A stretch of 64,000 nucleotides of DNA from Archilochus colubris (Eukaryota > Chordata > Aves > Apodiformes > Trochilidae): assembly GCA_023079485.1 (NCBI GenBank), contig CM041086.1, positions 15,136,401-15,200,400 of the forward strand, read 5' to 3'. This document shows, one piece after another, positions 33,601-46,300 of the stretch. Position 1 is the first letter of the stretch. Each line of letters begins with the position of its first letter. The notes beneath the pieces are model-generated. The model was given only the letters and a program-made list of their open reading frames with translations. It had not been told where the DNA came from and made no database searches. The position numbers and the translations under genes were made by a program.

Positions 33601-36600
33601 CCCTTGCCTGAGTAGCCAGGAGGACTGCTGTGCTGGCCATGCCTCTCTCCTCTCCCAGGGCAGAGGTTTGCTGCCAGCCCCCTGTGAGCTGTGGGGATAG
33701 GAACCATTGAGGATGGAGCTGCTCCTTGCTAAGGTTCTTCCCACTGAGCTGAAGACCCCAGTCCTTTGTCTGCATGATCCCCCACAGTTCATTTTTAATT
33801 TTTGTCCTTCCTTCAGTTTTCCTGCTCCTCCCATTCCTGTCCTTCCAATTTTCTTGCCCATTTGGGGCTCCTCTAACTCTCCCTTTTGTAGCTCTCATTT
33901 TAACTCTCCCTTTGAAAACACTTGTTAATTCTCTGCTTTTGCCTTGCTCCTAGGACATAAACACTCTTCAGCTGCCCCCTGTTTAAACACAGCCCACATC
34001 CCTCTCTCCTGTTTTTCCCTGCAAGTGCCAACAGACCCACGATACCCACATGCTGGTGCTCCAAAATCAACCAGAGAGGAATCTAAATAGCAGAACAAGG
34101 GGTGAAACACTGCCTGCAAAATAAAAATGGATCTGAGACCTCCTATTAAAAAAAAAAAAAAAAGAGCTCTGGCATGACCTATATCTCCTGTGTGCATGTG
34201 CAGCACCACAGAGAACAGCACTTAAAGCCAAGGGTGACTGTGGCCTGCATTGGTGCCCACAGAGCTCTGAGCTTTGCTGTCCTCACTGGTGTGACACATT
34301 GTCACCTGCTGGCACCCAGGTACCTTGTGTGGCCTGGAAATGTGTTTCAGTCACTTGCTGGGAAATCCCACAGCATTATTCCCCTCTGGTTCCAGACAGC
34401 TTATTCTCCTCCAGGGTAGTGTATACTTTATAAAAAGGGCTGAACTCATCCGTAGGGCTCCCAAACACCACAAGTCAGGGCAGCAGCAGGGGAAGTCTTG
34501 TTTGTTTTTCTCTAACAGACTGGACACTGTGGGTTCAGCCCAGAGCTGAGGATGTTTCGTATGGTTTCTTTGTTGTAAATCTGTCTGGCTCCACACCCTC
34601 CCGAAGACAAATGCTCTGAGCAGCGGTTTCTCTGCCAGCAGGAAGGCACTGACTGTCAGCGATCTGCGCTCTTCGAAGCAAGCTGAAAGCAAATTGTTGG
34701 GCACAAATCATCAGTTATTTAACCACTGTGTGGTGGGGAGAGGGCTGGTGGGAGGAGGAGGAGAATTTGGCATTAGCTGGGGAGGGAGTGCAGTGCCCTC
34801 CATGCAGGCGGGAGAGCCCTGGGGATTAATTCTGCTCATTGAGCTCATCAGGAAAGGGTTGGATCTGTGGAGAAGTTGGAGTTTTTATGTGTCTGCTTCG
34901 TGGTCTGAGTAGATTTCAGTGTGTTGGGCCATCTTGGAGTTTCTGCTGCTAGTTTCTCTGTCTTTGTGGATTTCTCCCCTTGAGATAAGAAGCAACTAAA
35001 CCCACTTGAAAACGGAAAATGAGGTTATATGATTTCAAAAGTCATCAGAGAAGCTCCAAGCCAGCTCGAATTTCACTTCAGCTCCTGTTTTTCAGTTCAA
35101 GTTGACAGCATCATATTAGCATTAGCATCAGCCACCCTTACGTGCTCCCTCTGAAGCACAGGCAGGCACTGCAGGCTCTGCAGAGGGCTGTGCTCTTTCA
35201 GTCTGGAAGATTTATGAAATTTGGGCTGGGTGAGGTATGGCTTTATGACCAATTGACAAACTCTTCCCATCATAGGAAAGCAGAACACAGCGTGTGGCCC
35301 CACCAGCTGGTTGGGATTGTGTCCTCCCAGCGAACCCTGCAGTCCCACCAGGGCTGGAGCCAGACAGGCTGCAGGTGTCCCAGATGTGCTTCAGGTGTCC
35401 CAGATGTGCTTCAGATGTGCCCTCTGCTTCAGGGCATGGGGGGGAACAAACACACAGGTATTTACAGCAGGGAAGAAGGCTTGGAGATGGCTGTGGTGAC
35501 ACTGGCCTGCCATGCTGGGCTTATGAAGGGCTGTGGAGGCATCACTCACAGGAACTCGAGTGACTCGGGGCAATGGGGAGGAAAGGGGATGGTTAGTGGA
35601 GCTCTTCCTATTCCCCACTTTCTTGCAGCCTTGATATTGGAGACAGCAGCTGGGTGGAGGCATGACAGGCCCTGGCAGCCTCATGCTTGCAGAACACAGC
35701 AGCTTGGGTCCAACAGATCCCTCATTTCTTTAGCTGCAGACACCCCGATGGCACGGGGACACCCCTCTCCCTGCAGCAGCATCCCATTTACCTCTGGGGT
35801 GCACCATGCTGTATGTTGCCCCAGTGCTGGGTCATTCAGGGCCAGCAGCAGAGGTGATGGGACATCCCCACAGAGCAGCAGTCCAGTTTGGACACCTTCT
35901 CCTCCTCCCTGGTACTTTCCCTCGCTGCCTCCGGGGAGCCCTGGTGCTCCCGCCTTGTCTGGGACGTGCAGCTGGAGGCAGCCAGCAGCACACAGAGAAG
36001 ATGATGCTGTCACACATCCTTACTGCTCCGTGGTGACCTCATTTTCTGGGTGTAACTCAAGGGTGCAAAAACCACCAAAAAAAGGGGATAGGGATGGGAG
36101 GAGGAAGAGATAGAGAAGAAGTTGCAGAAAAGCAGAAATGAACGCTGGCGTTTTGAAAATAACTGTGGAAAAACCCAGCTGGCCCATTATCCTCACTTTT
36201 GTAACAGTAACACTGATCCCATTTCACCATCCCACAAGCACATACTCTTCTGATAGTTTTATGGTTTAAAAAAGATTAAGATCCGGATGAGCTGCACAAT
36301 GCACTGTCTTCAACCACATTTACCAGTTTACATGTACTAAGAATCTGGCTTTTGGTGTTTCATAGATCAGTGTGCTGACAGGTTGAAAAATGATAGAAAG
36401 GCAGCTATTACCCTTCTCCCACATTGCTCATATTTAAGATATTGCTGAGCACATTAATTGCACGTTGTTCCCAATAGATCAAGCTGAACTTTCATTTCTG
36501 AAATCTGTTTTTACTCCCAAACTGTTCCACTATTTGTGGAGTTTGGCAGAGAGTTTTACTCCTGCTGTACTCGCAAAAAAATCTGCATTACAAAACACTG

Positions 36601-39600
36601 ACAACTGGCCGAATGTAACCCCAAAAAGAGAAGGCACCTGCTCAGGAAAGCCAGCCCATCCTCTTGCATTCTGCAGCTTCACAGAGGAACCAACACATTT
36701 TGGCCATGGCTGAGGAGCCAGACAGTGTGCCAGGGCATCTTGCCAGCTCCCTCCAGTCTTTGGGTCTAGCCACACCACTCAAGTCTGTGGTGACACTGGT
36801 ATCACAGAGGTGTCATCCTGCCATCAGTCAGCAATGAACCACGCTGGATGTGAAATCCATGGGGTTCTGCAGAAATGATCCCTTTTTATTTTCACAGGGA
36901 CAGCAGGACACCAATCAGAACTAGGTTAGGGACATTCCTGAGTGACACTGGTGATCTGCCCACAGGCCAGTGCATAGGAAGCTGGTTTTGGGGCATCCTG
37001 AACTTGCTGCCTGGGTTTTGTACTGCTGAAATCCAGGCTGTTGGGGCAAAGCTGATGTTTGGCAAGTCTGGGGGTTTTCCTAGGGAAGCAGTCATTATAC
37101 CTAGTTGTTTTTAATGCCACTGTCAAGAGAGTAAGCCACCATTAAATATGAAGGGATACAGAATTTGGAGTGTTAAGGATAAAGTGTGCAATGTGCCAAA
37201 TATAATTGTTTTCCTTTTGCAACCGGTTATATTCAGATGTTGAGGAAATGATTTAAGATTTCTGAACATTTTGTGATTTCATCGTTTGCTTCAGCGAGGG
37301 AAGTTTGAGAAGTCATGTATATTAAGTATATTAAATATGCTATTAGTGCTTTATTTGCCCTGCTGAGTTTTTTTCTACAGCAGTGCTATTCAGGCTATGC
37401 CAGTCCAGGACACCTGGATATCTTCATGTTGAGAAAAAAGCTGCAGCAATAGCAGGGCACTGTATGTGACTCACAACTGGGGGGACCATGTAGTGATAGA
37501 ACAAGGGGGAATATTTTTAAACTGGAAGAGGATAGACTTAGGTTAATCTTTAGGAAGAAATTCTTCTCTGTGAAGGTGGTGAGACCCTGACACAGGCTGG
37601 CCAGAGAAGCTGTGGCTGCCCCCTCCCTAGAAATTCCAGGCTAGGTTGGATGGGACTTGGAGCATCCTGGTCTAGTGGTAGATGTCCCTGATCATGCAGG
37701 GAGATTGGAACAAGATGATCTTTAAGGTCCCTTCAATCCCAAAGCATTCTGTGATGGTTCCATGAAGGGACTGAGGATGAGCCACACAGTCCTCAGCCTG
37801 TGCCAGGGGTTTGCACCCTGGTGCTCATTCCCAGCTCCACCAGAGCACTGCACTCCACAGCCCAGTGTGATGTAGGGAGAGCATGGAACAATACACTGAG
37901 AAAAAAAGCACAGGTCTGCAGAATTTCACAGGCAGCATTGCCTTCCCACAGAAAAGTGCAGTTATCTCCTAAGCATGGGAAGTTTACATGATGAATGTTT
38001 GGATACTTGAGTTGACTTGAACCAGCTGACTTCACAAAATGCACCTAAAATGCAAAGGAAAATGGAGCTTGTGGGGTGTTACTTCTTCAAACCCTTAGCC
38101 CTGAAAACTCTGTTTTCTCAGATGAAACACAGGGTGCAATTATAACAACAACAAAAAATATTCTGACAAGCCAGAGATAATTCTTAAGCAAACAAAAGAA
38201 AACCTGGCACAGGGAGCATTGTTTATATTTTTCTAACATTTATGTATTATAAAATAAAAAATGACAGGCAGTGAATGCTGTGTATTATGAGCCACATGAG
38301 CGATGGCCACTTTTCCACAAACTAAAGAGAATGAAAAAATAATTCTAAAAATGTTTAAAAACCAGCTCAGCCTCCTGTGAAGTGTAAAGCAGAGACGCAT
38401 TCAAGACAGCTTTTAAAGAAGAAAACTCAGTTCTGGAAGAATAGCATTCCCTAGCAGAATACTTAAGGGTATTAAACCAACACATTTTAGTTGATGAGAA
38501 GAAAGCTGAAAACAGCATAACTGCAACCAAAATAATTTTTTAATTCCTTAGCATAGCGAGTTTTCCAATATTGTACTTGGAAATGAGCAAATGGATGTAA
38601 AATGGATGAGTGAGCACATCCAGGCTCCTTCAGGGCTGTTGAGGTTTAGCTCTAAAGCTCACTTGGGCAGCCCCCACATGTAACACACATGTAATATTTA
38701 TTACAATCAGACTTACATACATGTGATATAGGAACAGCCTTCACCCAACACATTCACCACGTGTTTTGGTTTGTGTCATTCTTAGTGTCCTCTTTAATGC
38801 AATTATGATATTTACTAAATAGGTCTGACAAATAATAACAATGTGGTTTGTTTTCTGTAACTACTCAGTGAGGGAATCTGGCCAGCAGTGCCTGGCTTTG
38901 GCTGAGCATCTGAATCACACAGCACTGCTTTGAAACTGGAGAGACCCCATCTCTGGAACTGCCTTTCTGTGACAAATACAGACTTTTCCAAATTCCACCT
39001 TATTGCCTCATAATTCATTTCTTTGCTGCCTGTATTCTAACAGCCCTCCCAACGTGCCAGACACTCTCTGCTCCCACAGCAGTGAGCCCATGGTCCCCAT
39101 CCCTGTGGGGTGTGTGCCCACTGAAGCCAGCAGCATGGGTGGGATGGGTGGGAGCTGCAATCCCCCCTTAGCTCTGCCCCACGTTGCTGGAAGGGGCAGT
39201 GGATGTTTGTGTTGCCTGCTGGTATAGCCAGGTTAACAGGAACCTCCCTTCCCCCAAAACAGGGTCCTTCACCATCCCTGAAGCCACCAGTAGATGTTTG
39301 CTCTCTGGCTCAGTGTTGAGGACAACCTGTGTATAACCCACAAAAAAACAGGCCAGACCTGTGAAGGGATAGTTCATCTTTTGATGTGGTTGACAGAATG
39401 GCTCCTCGTCAGTCCAAAAGCAGATTTGCTGCTGCTTTTTTGTTTGTTTGTTTGTTTGGTTTGGTTTGGTTTGGTTTTTTTCCAGAGAATTTCTTCCTAT
39501 CATGTTTCCATTTTTGGGAATCTCTGCATTTCTCAGAACTCCCTGTCAAGAGAGGACCTGGCTGCCCTCAGAGCAAATGGGAGCTTTGCCATTTGCATCA

Positions 39601-40304
39601 GTGGAGTTTAAATGTCACTGCAAAGGCTGGGTGGTTCCCATGGGACTGATTTCAAGCCAATCCATAGATCCCAGTGGAGATCTTCAGAGTCTGGATAGCT
39701 TAGGAGTGTGCACTGAAATCAATGTCCACAAATCTCCACAAATGTCTTTCTCCCTAAATCCAGAGCTCACCTGGACACTAGGTATCTGCTGCTATGGTAT
39801 CAGCCCTATTTCTATTTTTCTTTCTCTCTTTGGACACACGTCCAGAACTGTTGGTTCTTATTTTCAGCAAATGCAACCTGCTTTCCAAGACAAGTCCTCC
39901 CACACATGCATGCCTCCTCCCTGTTTTTCTGCTTGCCTCCTGCACACTTCCTTTCTCCAGGCAATTTTAGGAGTGAAATGAAGTGCAAAGGTCAAAGCCT
40001 CTGCAGCACGTAGCTGTGAATTCAGTGAGGGTCTGAAAAAGAATAGTCCAGATTCAACCCAAAGTGGATGTGGAGGACACATCTTTTTTACTCCCATGTT
40101 CACCAAGCTGGGAGATCAGCTGAGCCAAACCCCAGAAGTGGGATTATTTCCCTGCACTGAACCACATTGTTAGGAACAGGCAAAAGTGTGACAGCGTAAA
40201 CATTTGTGGCTCTTATTCTCATCCAGCTGGTTACATTGGTTTTGTTGTTTTGGTTATTGTTTTTTTTCTCTTCGGTCCTGCTGTGTGTTGGTGAAGGGTT
40301 TAGT

Positions 40305-40335
<31 letters not shown>

Positions 40336-43300
40336 AGAAAAAAAAAACCAACCAAAAACCCGAAACAAAACAAAAAAGCGGTGTTGTGGTCCCCTACTAA
40401 AAGAGTCACTTTGCCCAATTTCCTGTTTATGTTCCTTCTCTTCGGAGCCCTGGCATCATGTGAACACAGACAGTTATAGATAGGCTGCCTGACTGTTGCT
40501 GACCTCACACCACATGTTCAGTTAACAAGGTGAAACAGCAAAATTAGTTCTGTTTGTGTAAAGGATACTGAGAAAACTGCCAGTTCCAAGTAAAACAGAG
40601 GGAGAGGGACTCCTGATAGCCCCAGGCAGGGTGCAATCTCCAGGCAATTCTTTCTCCTCTTTAACTGCTTTGCACATCTGTATTTATGTCGTGCTTGCAA
40701 GTTACAAGGAAGGGAATTAACCCCAACTCTTTCTCTCCTTAGCAAAGCAGGTTTGGAGTCCTTCCATAAAAGCTATTAGTTTAGCAAATTTGCTCAAACT
40801 TTGTCCAGACTTCAGTCCCTTTGGTATATACAATTTCCTATACGTGCTTCCAAAGCTGTCTGGAAACTCCTGTGACTTAGCTAACTTCAGTCATCCAGCA
40901 GAGGTTTATACCCAGCATTGGTATTTCAGTGCTGTTGTTCCTTAAACCACCTGGGAGTAATTTTTATGAAGAACTCAAGGATCCATGCAGACTCCTTAAA
41001 AATACTTGCAGATTATGCAAGACTTCTGGATTAAATCCATTCTAAGAAGTTGAAGTTTACCTCTAGTCAAGACTGGATCTTCTTACAGTGTTGGTATTAA
41101 AGCATTTATTTTGAACAAGTCACAGAGATCTTAAGGGTTTCCAGGTCATTTTACACAGAAAGCTGTCAGGTAACAGGAGGGATCCTTGTCACACAACAAA
41201 AGGTTTCAGTGGCACTTCTCCCACTAACAGAAAACAGAGTCATGTTGTGATACCAGTAAGACCTGTGTCAATGTGTTAGCTTTGCTCTTTCTCCCCGTTT
41301 TCAACTTGTTTTGTAAGAAGCCCAATCCCCCACCCCGGGCAATCAGAAGTTGGTTTTCTCCCTGGCCTGAGGAGTAATACAAAGCCAGACTTGTGGGTTT
41401 CTGCCCATTGTCCTCTGCCCCCTTAAACAGGTAAATAAGGACTTCAGGCAGAAAAGTTGCACCATGGATTGGTTGAAGCCAAAAGCTTCCCAGCTGTGAG
41501 AGCAGAGCTGTGGGGGTAGGGACAGGCATCACAGAGTGACTCCAGAGGCAGGTGCATCCCCCTGACAGGTGACCAAATCCCAGCATATGCAGCATGCAAT
41601 GAGCATGTACCAGTTGTCAAGTGCTTTAGGATTTAAAGGTGAAAAAAAGCACTCCAGAAATTCAAGCTCTTGTTCAGGGTGATAATAATAATAATGTAAT
41701 TTTAGATACTACACATAAACATGCCGTGAGGGAATATGGAACTAAAACTCTTGGCTAGCTGGTGAGGCTGTAAACATCCTCATGTAAAGAGTCCTGCCTG
41801 TGAGTCTTCACTGTCAGGGAGCTTAAATGCCTGCAGAAATCCAGCAGCAGTCAGAAGATGTCATAGAGGGGGCAGCTCAAAGGAATTAATGTTTCACTGT
41901 GCCTGCCCTCAGGAGGCAAAAATGTGCCAGAGGAGAGGAGGGCTCTGGGTGGGAGGAGATCTTGGATGCTTTTAATCACTTCAGTGCTGTTCCTGGGACC
42001 TCTACTCTGAGCTGCAACCTACTTTGCATTTACTTCAGATCCCCATTAAAAGTAAGAAAAGACAAAATGAAATAGAAAGTAGAGTAGGAGGATGCTCACA
42101 ATGTGAGTCAGTGTCCTCCACTGGCTTCTCCATCAGTTTGTCATGGCTGCTTAGGATGCAGCCTGTAGGGATCTAGGTAGGACAGGTTCTGCCTGCCCTC
42201 AGCAGGAGCAAAGCCAGATGGTCAAAATCAACTTCCTTCCACTCATCCCATGTTCTTTCTGATGAGAGCTGGTGGCCCAGTAGAAGCACTGGTGGCCCAG
42301 GCAGTGGGTAGTCAGGCCAGGGCTGGGGCTGTACTAAGAGCATTGTAGCTGCCTGGGTTCAGCCCCACCTGGAGGCTTCCTGAGCTTGGGTGGATCTCAC
42401 ACCACATCTGGATTTCTTCTCCTTAGCTTGAATTTTCATTGGTTCTCCAGATTCCTCCGGGCACTGCTTTATAATGCTGTCAAGTCACCAAACCTTCTGC
42501 TGCTTCCTGAAAGTGTGTGAGACTTGCCTGTACCATCCTGTTAGTCCCCATGAAACACAGCCAAGCCTGCTGGGGGAGTTATTTTCTTTATTTATTAATA
42601 CCAACTGTGTCTTCTTCCTGGCACCCAGCTGGTGCTGTTGAGATTGCTGGCTGGCCCTGTTCTCTTGGTGTTCCTGACAAACCCCACTCAGCCTCTCCTT
42701 GGGAGGTGCATCTCTCCAAGGCACAGCCAGATGCCCTGTGGTGGTGGTTAGGTGTAATTTCATAATGACTGGTCCTTATTTTTTGGCAAGTGAGCTGAAA
42801 AGGGCCTCCAAAGTAGGAGGAAAGAACAGGGAAATCATTCCCTGGGCTGACAGTGGGGAAGGGAGCTTCTTCATGCCTGTGTTAGGATTGCAGAGTTAAG
42901 TGAACTCACTGAAACAGGGTTGTCCTCCTGCCATCCCTCCTTTGATGTTTTATTGCTATGGATTTCACTGGTCAGCCCCGGGGGCATTTCTGTAGCTGTA
43001 GGACACTGTTTCAAGCAGGGAGCTCTGGGAAGTGTTGGCAGGGACAGTCCTGTCCTACCTGCACACCCTGGCTTTTCTGACATGCTATGGTTTGCTGTAG
43101 CCCAGGTCAAAGCCAGGGAATTCTTCCCCAGAGCAAGATCTTGTAGGATGAGGATGTCAGCAAAGTGCAGGGAGCCCCATGTGGGTGGCATGACCAAGAG
43201 CTCCTTCAGACCCAGCTGCCAAGAGCCAGGGGAAAGCCAGGAGAGGACAGCAGGGCTGCTCCCCTTCAGCTGCCAGGGGCTTGATCAGTAGTTCTGATTT

Positions 43301-46300
43301 GCATGAGAAGCAAGGGGATAGATACTCTGTCACCTTGCTAGTGTCCTCAGGGGAAACCTCTGATCAAAACATTTCTGTGAAGCATGGTCCTTCTTTCCTT
43401 ACTGAAGGGCAGGGGAGCTGAGTGGGATGACACTTCTTCATCCAAGGCTCTGCCTCCTTCCCCAAAACGCAGTGGTGTTATGATGAATTTTACTCTCAGA
43501 ACTTCTTTTCCTGTCTTCAACGAGTGCTCAGAACTCCCAAGTTTTTTGGGTCAGTGTGACTTTGACCCTTCATGCCCGAATGTTTTACAAAGAATCTGTG
43601 TGTTTATCAACCAGCAGTGACTCATTCTGATGCAGTTGTTTGTATATGGAAAGCACCATAAATGTTCTGGATAAGGATGTAGACCAGGCAGTAGGAATGT
43701 GTGTAGGTTAGCAGGCAACATATGATGCTGGGATTTTTTCTCCTTTCTTTAGTGTGTGTCATTTTTTTCTTCACAAACCACAGGTTTCTTTTTTGTAAGA
43801 AAAAGAAACAAAGGAAACCTCTCTGCTCCTACAAGACGTCATCTTAGATGCTTTATTACTTTCATAGAGTAATAAATGAAAGTGCAGGAGTGCACTTAGA
43901 GTGCAGGAAATTTTTTGTTTAGTGTTTTAAGCCAATTTTTGTATCTCTATCACCTTGAAAGGAAGAAGGTATTTCCCCTCCACTGTGCACCTGTTGCATC
44001 TCCTCTGAGGAAAACCCACACTGATTTCCTTGAAGCAAGTTTCATTTAGAGTCAAACTGAAACTACTACCATCAGAAAGACAAGTGACTCAATAAATGAT
44101 TTACAGCAGAGCAGATGGAAATAAAGTGCTAGACTGGAGTCCTGAACTCCTTTCATGATGGTCCTTTGCACTGGGTGAGCCAGACCATTTAGCTAGCCTG
44201 TGTTCAAAGTTGTTTTCCATGGGAACACTGGTTAGTTCCAAGCTTTTTCCCACTGTAGCAGAGCCCTTGAGAAAAAAGAGCTGTTCTGGGCAGGAACAGG
44301 CATGGGAAGGGGGAGCTTGGTGCCTTTCCAGCACCCATGGGAATGCACCTCAGCTTCCAAGCATCCAAGCAAAGGGAGGAAAATAACTGCAGAAAATGTC
44401 TCCTCCTGTTCTCTAGGTTAATCAGAATTACATGTCTGTGGAGGCAGAGAAAGGGCCTAAGGGAGGAGTGTTTCCCTCTGAAATTTAATATTTATTGATT
44501 TTTCTTTCCCAGCCATAAGCCATGAGTTTCAGCCTCTCGCTGCTGAAGAAGTTGGTGAGATCTGAGTTGAAATAAGGGAAACCAGACAGCAAGGGAGACA
44601 AAACTTATGGGAAGTGTTAAACCAGTGGGTGATGGGCAATGAGCTCAGCTGCTCCCAGAGCAGCACAGGGACACGCTGGAAGGGACAAGCAGGCAGCTTT
44701 ATCAGGGAGAGATTTATTATGAAAGGCTTATGGGAGCTGCAGACCAACAGCCACAACTGAAAGAGTAAAACCATAATTCCAGCTGGGGACAGTCTGGGTG
44801 GTTTCAGAGGTCTTTTTCAGCTCAGATTTCTGCCAGTGAGCTAATTGAGCACATTGATGAGCAGTGCCAGGTTACAGAGTAGATGGCATGAGCCCTTCTG
44901 CTAGGGTCTGGTGCTCTCAGCTGCAGAGGGCTGGCCCTCTTCTCTTGGCAGAGTGGCATGAAGAGCTCCCAAATATGTCCTTGCCTCTTTTGAAGGTGGG
45001 GATGCTTGCTGAGGGCTGGGCCTGACTCCTTCCTGATACACAAGTCCCTCATGCAGGGACCCTGCTCTGCAGTCCCAACCCCTCCTGCTCTGGGCAGGCA
45101 GGGGAAATGCTCTTAACTTGTATGCTCATGATAGGCTTAGGCATCAGCTGCTCACAAACCTGTCTACGTAGGAATTTTGACTTCCTCTTTCAAATGATTT
45201 GTAGGAAATGCTATAAAGTTCCACCTCATTTTTTCCCCCCCCAAAAAAACATCTAAAAATTGTTCTTTAAGAAAAAGACAAACTTTGAAAACTTGTATCT
45301 CAAGTGCTGGCTCTCCTGTGGGACAACAGTCCTCTGCTTCATCTGTTGCCCCAAGGATGCCTTGTGGCCTGAGACAGCAGGAGCAGCACAGGGATTTGCT
45401 GCTTTCTCTTTCCAAGGGGGTTTGAGGGATGAGAACAACCTCAGATGTTCAAACTTTTCACAGTCTTCCCCATCACTGGGGTCTCAAACCCTTCTTGCAG
45501 TGTCAGGCCACCCCCCTGCAGCACAGGAATTAGAAGCATGGCTGGAAGGTCACCAGGAAGGGGAGGAATCAGGACATGTCCACTGCTCCTTCTGCTTCCC
45601 CTTTGTATTCCTCTGTAGAATGAAGTTTATCCTCATGGGGGAGTAGTGAGCGTTCATTTCACTGGAAAAGAATGTCAAGGTTTTTAGGTATTCTTTGTTT
45701 TGGTATTAAAACCTGGAAAAAAAAACAAACAAAAAAACCCCCAACAGATAAACAAAACCAACCAAACAAACAAAAACAAACCAAAGGAAAAATTGTATTT
45801 CGGGCCAATTTACCTCATTTATCTTGCATGTTCTCTCATTAATTATTTAGATCTCAGACAATGGGCGTTTTGCACATACAAATGACAGCAGGCAAGTGAT
45901 GAAGGTCCTCAGCCTGGCCTTGTTTACCAGCTAGCTGCTTTTTTCAGCACGTAATAGGTTTCCTTGTGGCCAGTTTTATCTGCAGCAGAGTGAACTTTTA
46001 TTTGCATGTGATAGCAGCCTGTTTGAGACCCCTCACAACTTCTGCAGCAAAAGAAGAGACGTCAGATTGTGGAAGGAACTTTCTTAGAAATCCTAGAGGA
46101 ATGGAAACAGAGCTATTCCTCTTCTCTTCAGAAGTGGCTCTGGAATTCCCAAAGTGAAAGAATCAGGAGCAAGGCAAAAACACTGATAGCTTGTGTTGCA
46201 CAAAGCAACGTGCTGGCATCCGACCAGCACTGCTGCAAATTCTTTCTTCCTTTTGGCACCAAACTATTCCACTTACGAAGGACAGATTAAAATTGTTTGA

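Larger units (their letters stand above)
22161..37484. other. Intron 1, third block, no gene recognised
   Basis: Unique sequence, AT-rich to about 32 kb and more GC-rich at 32.8-36.1 kb. It includes a palindrome at 26255-26273, a PU.1-type AAGAGGAAGTG at 28361-28371, a poly(A) tract near 34147-34163, a 20-bp tandem repeat at 35371-35420, and the open frame at 35214-36113. None is backed by paired splice sites or a known domain. Confidence 0.5.
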
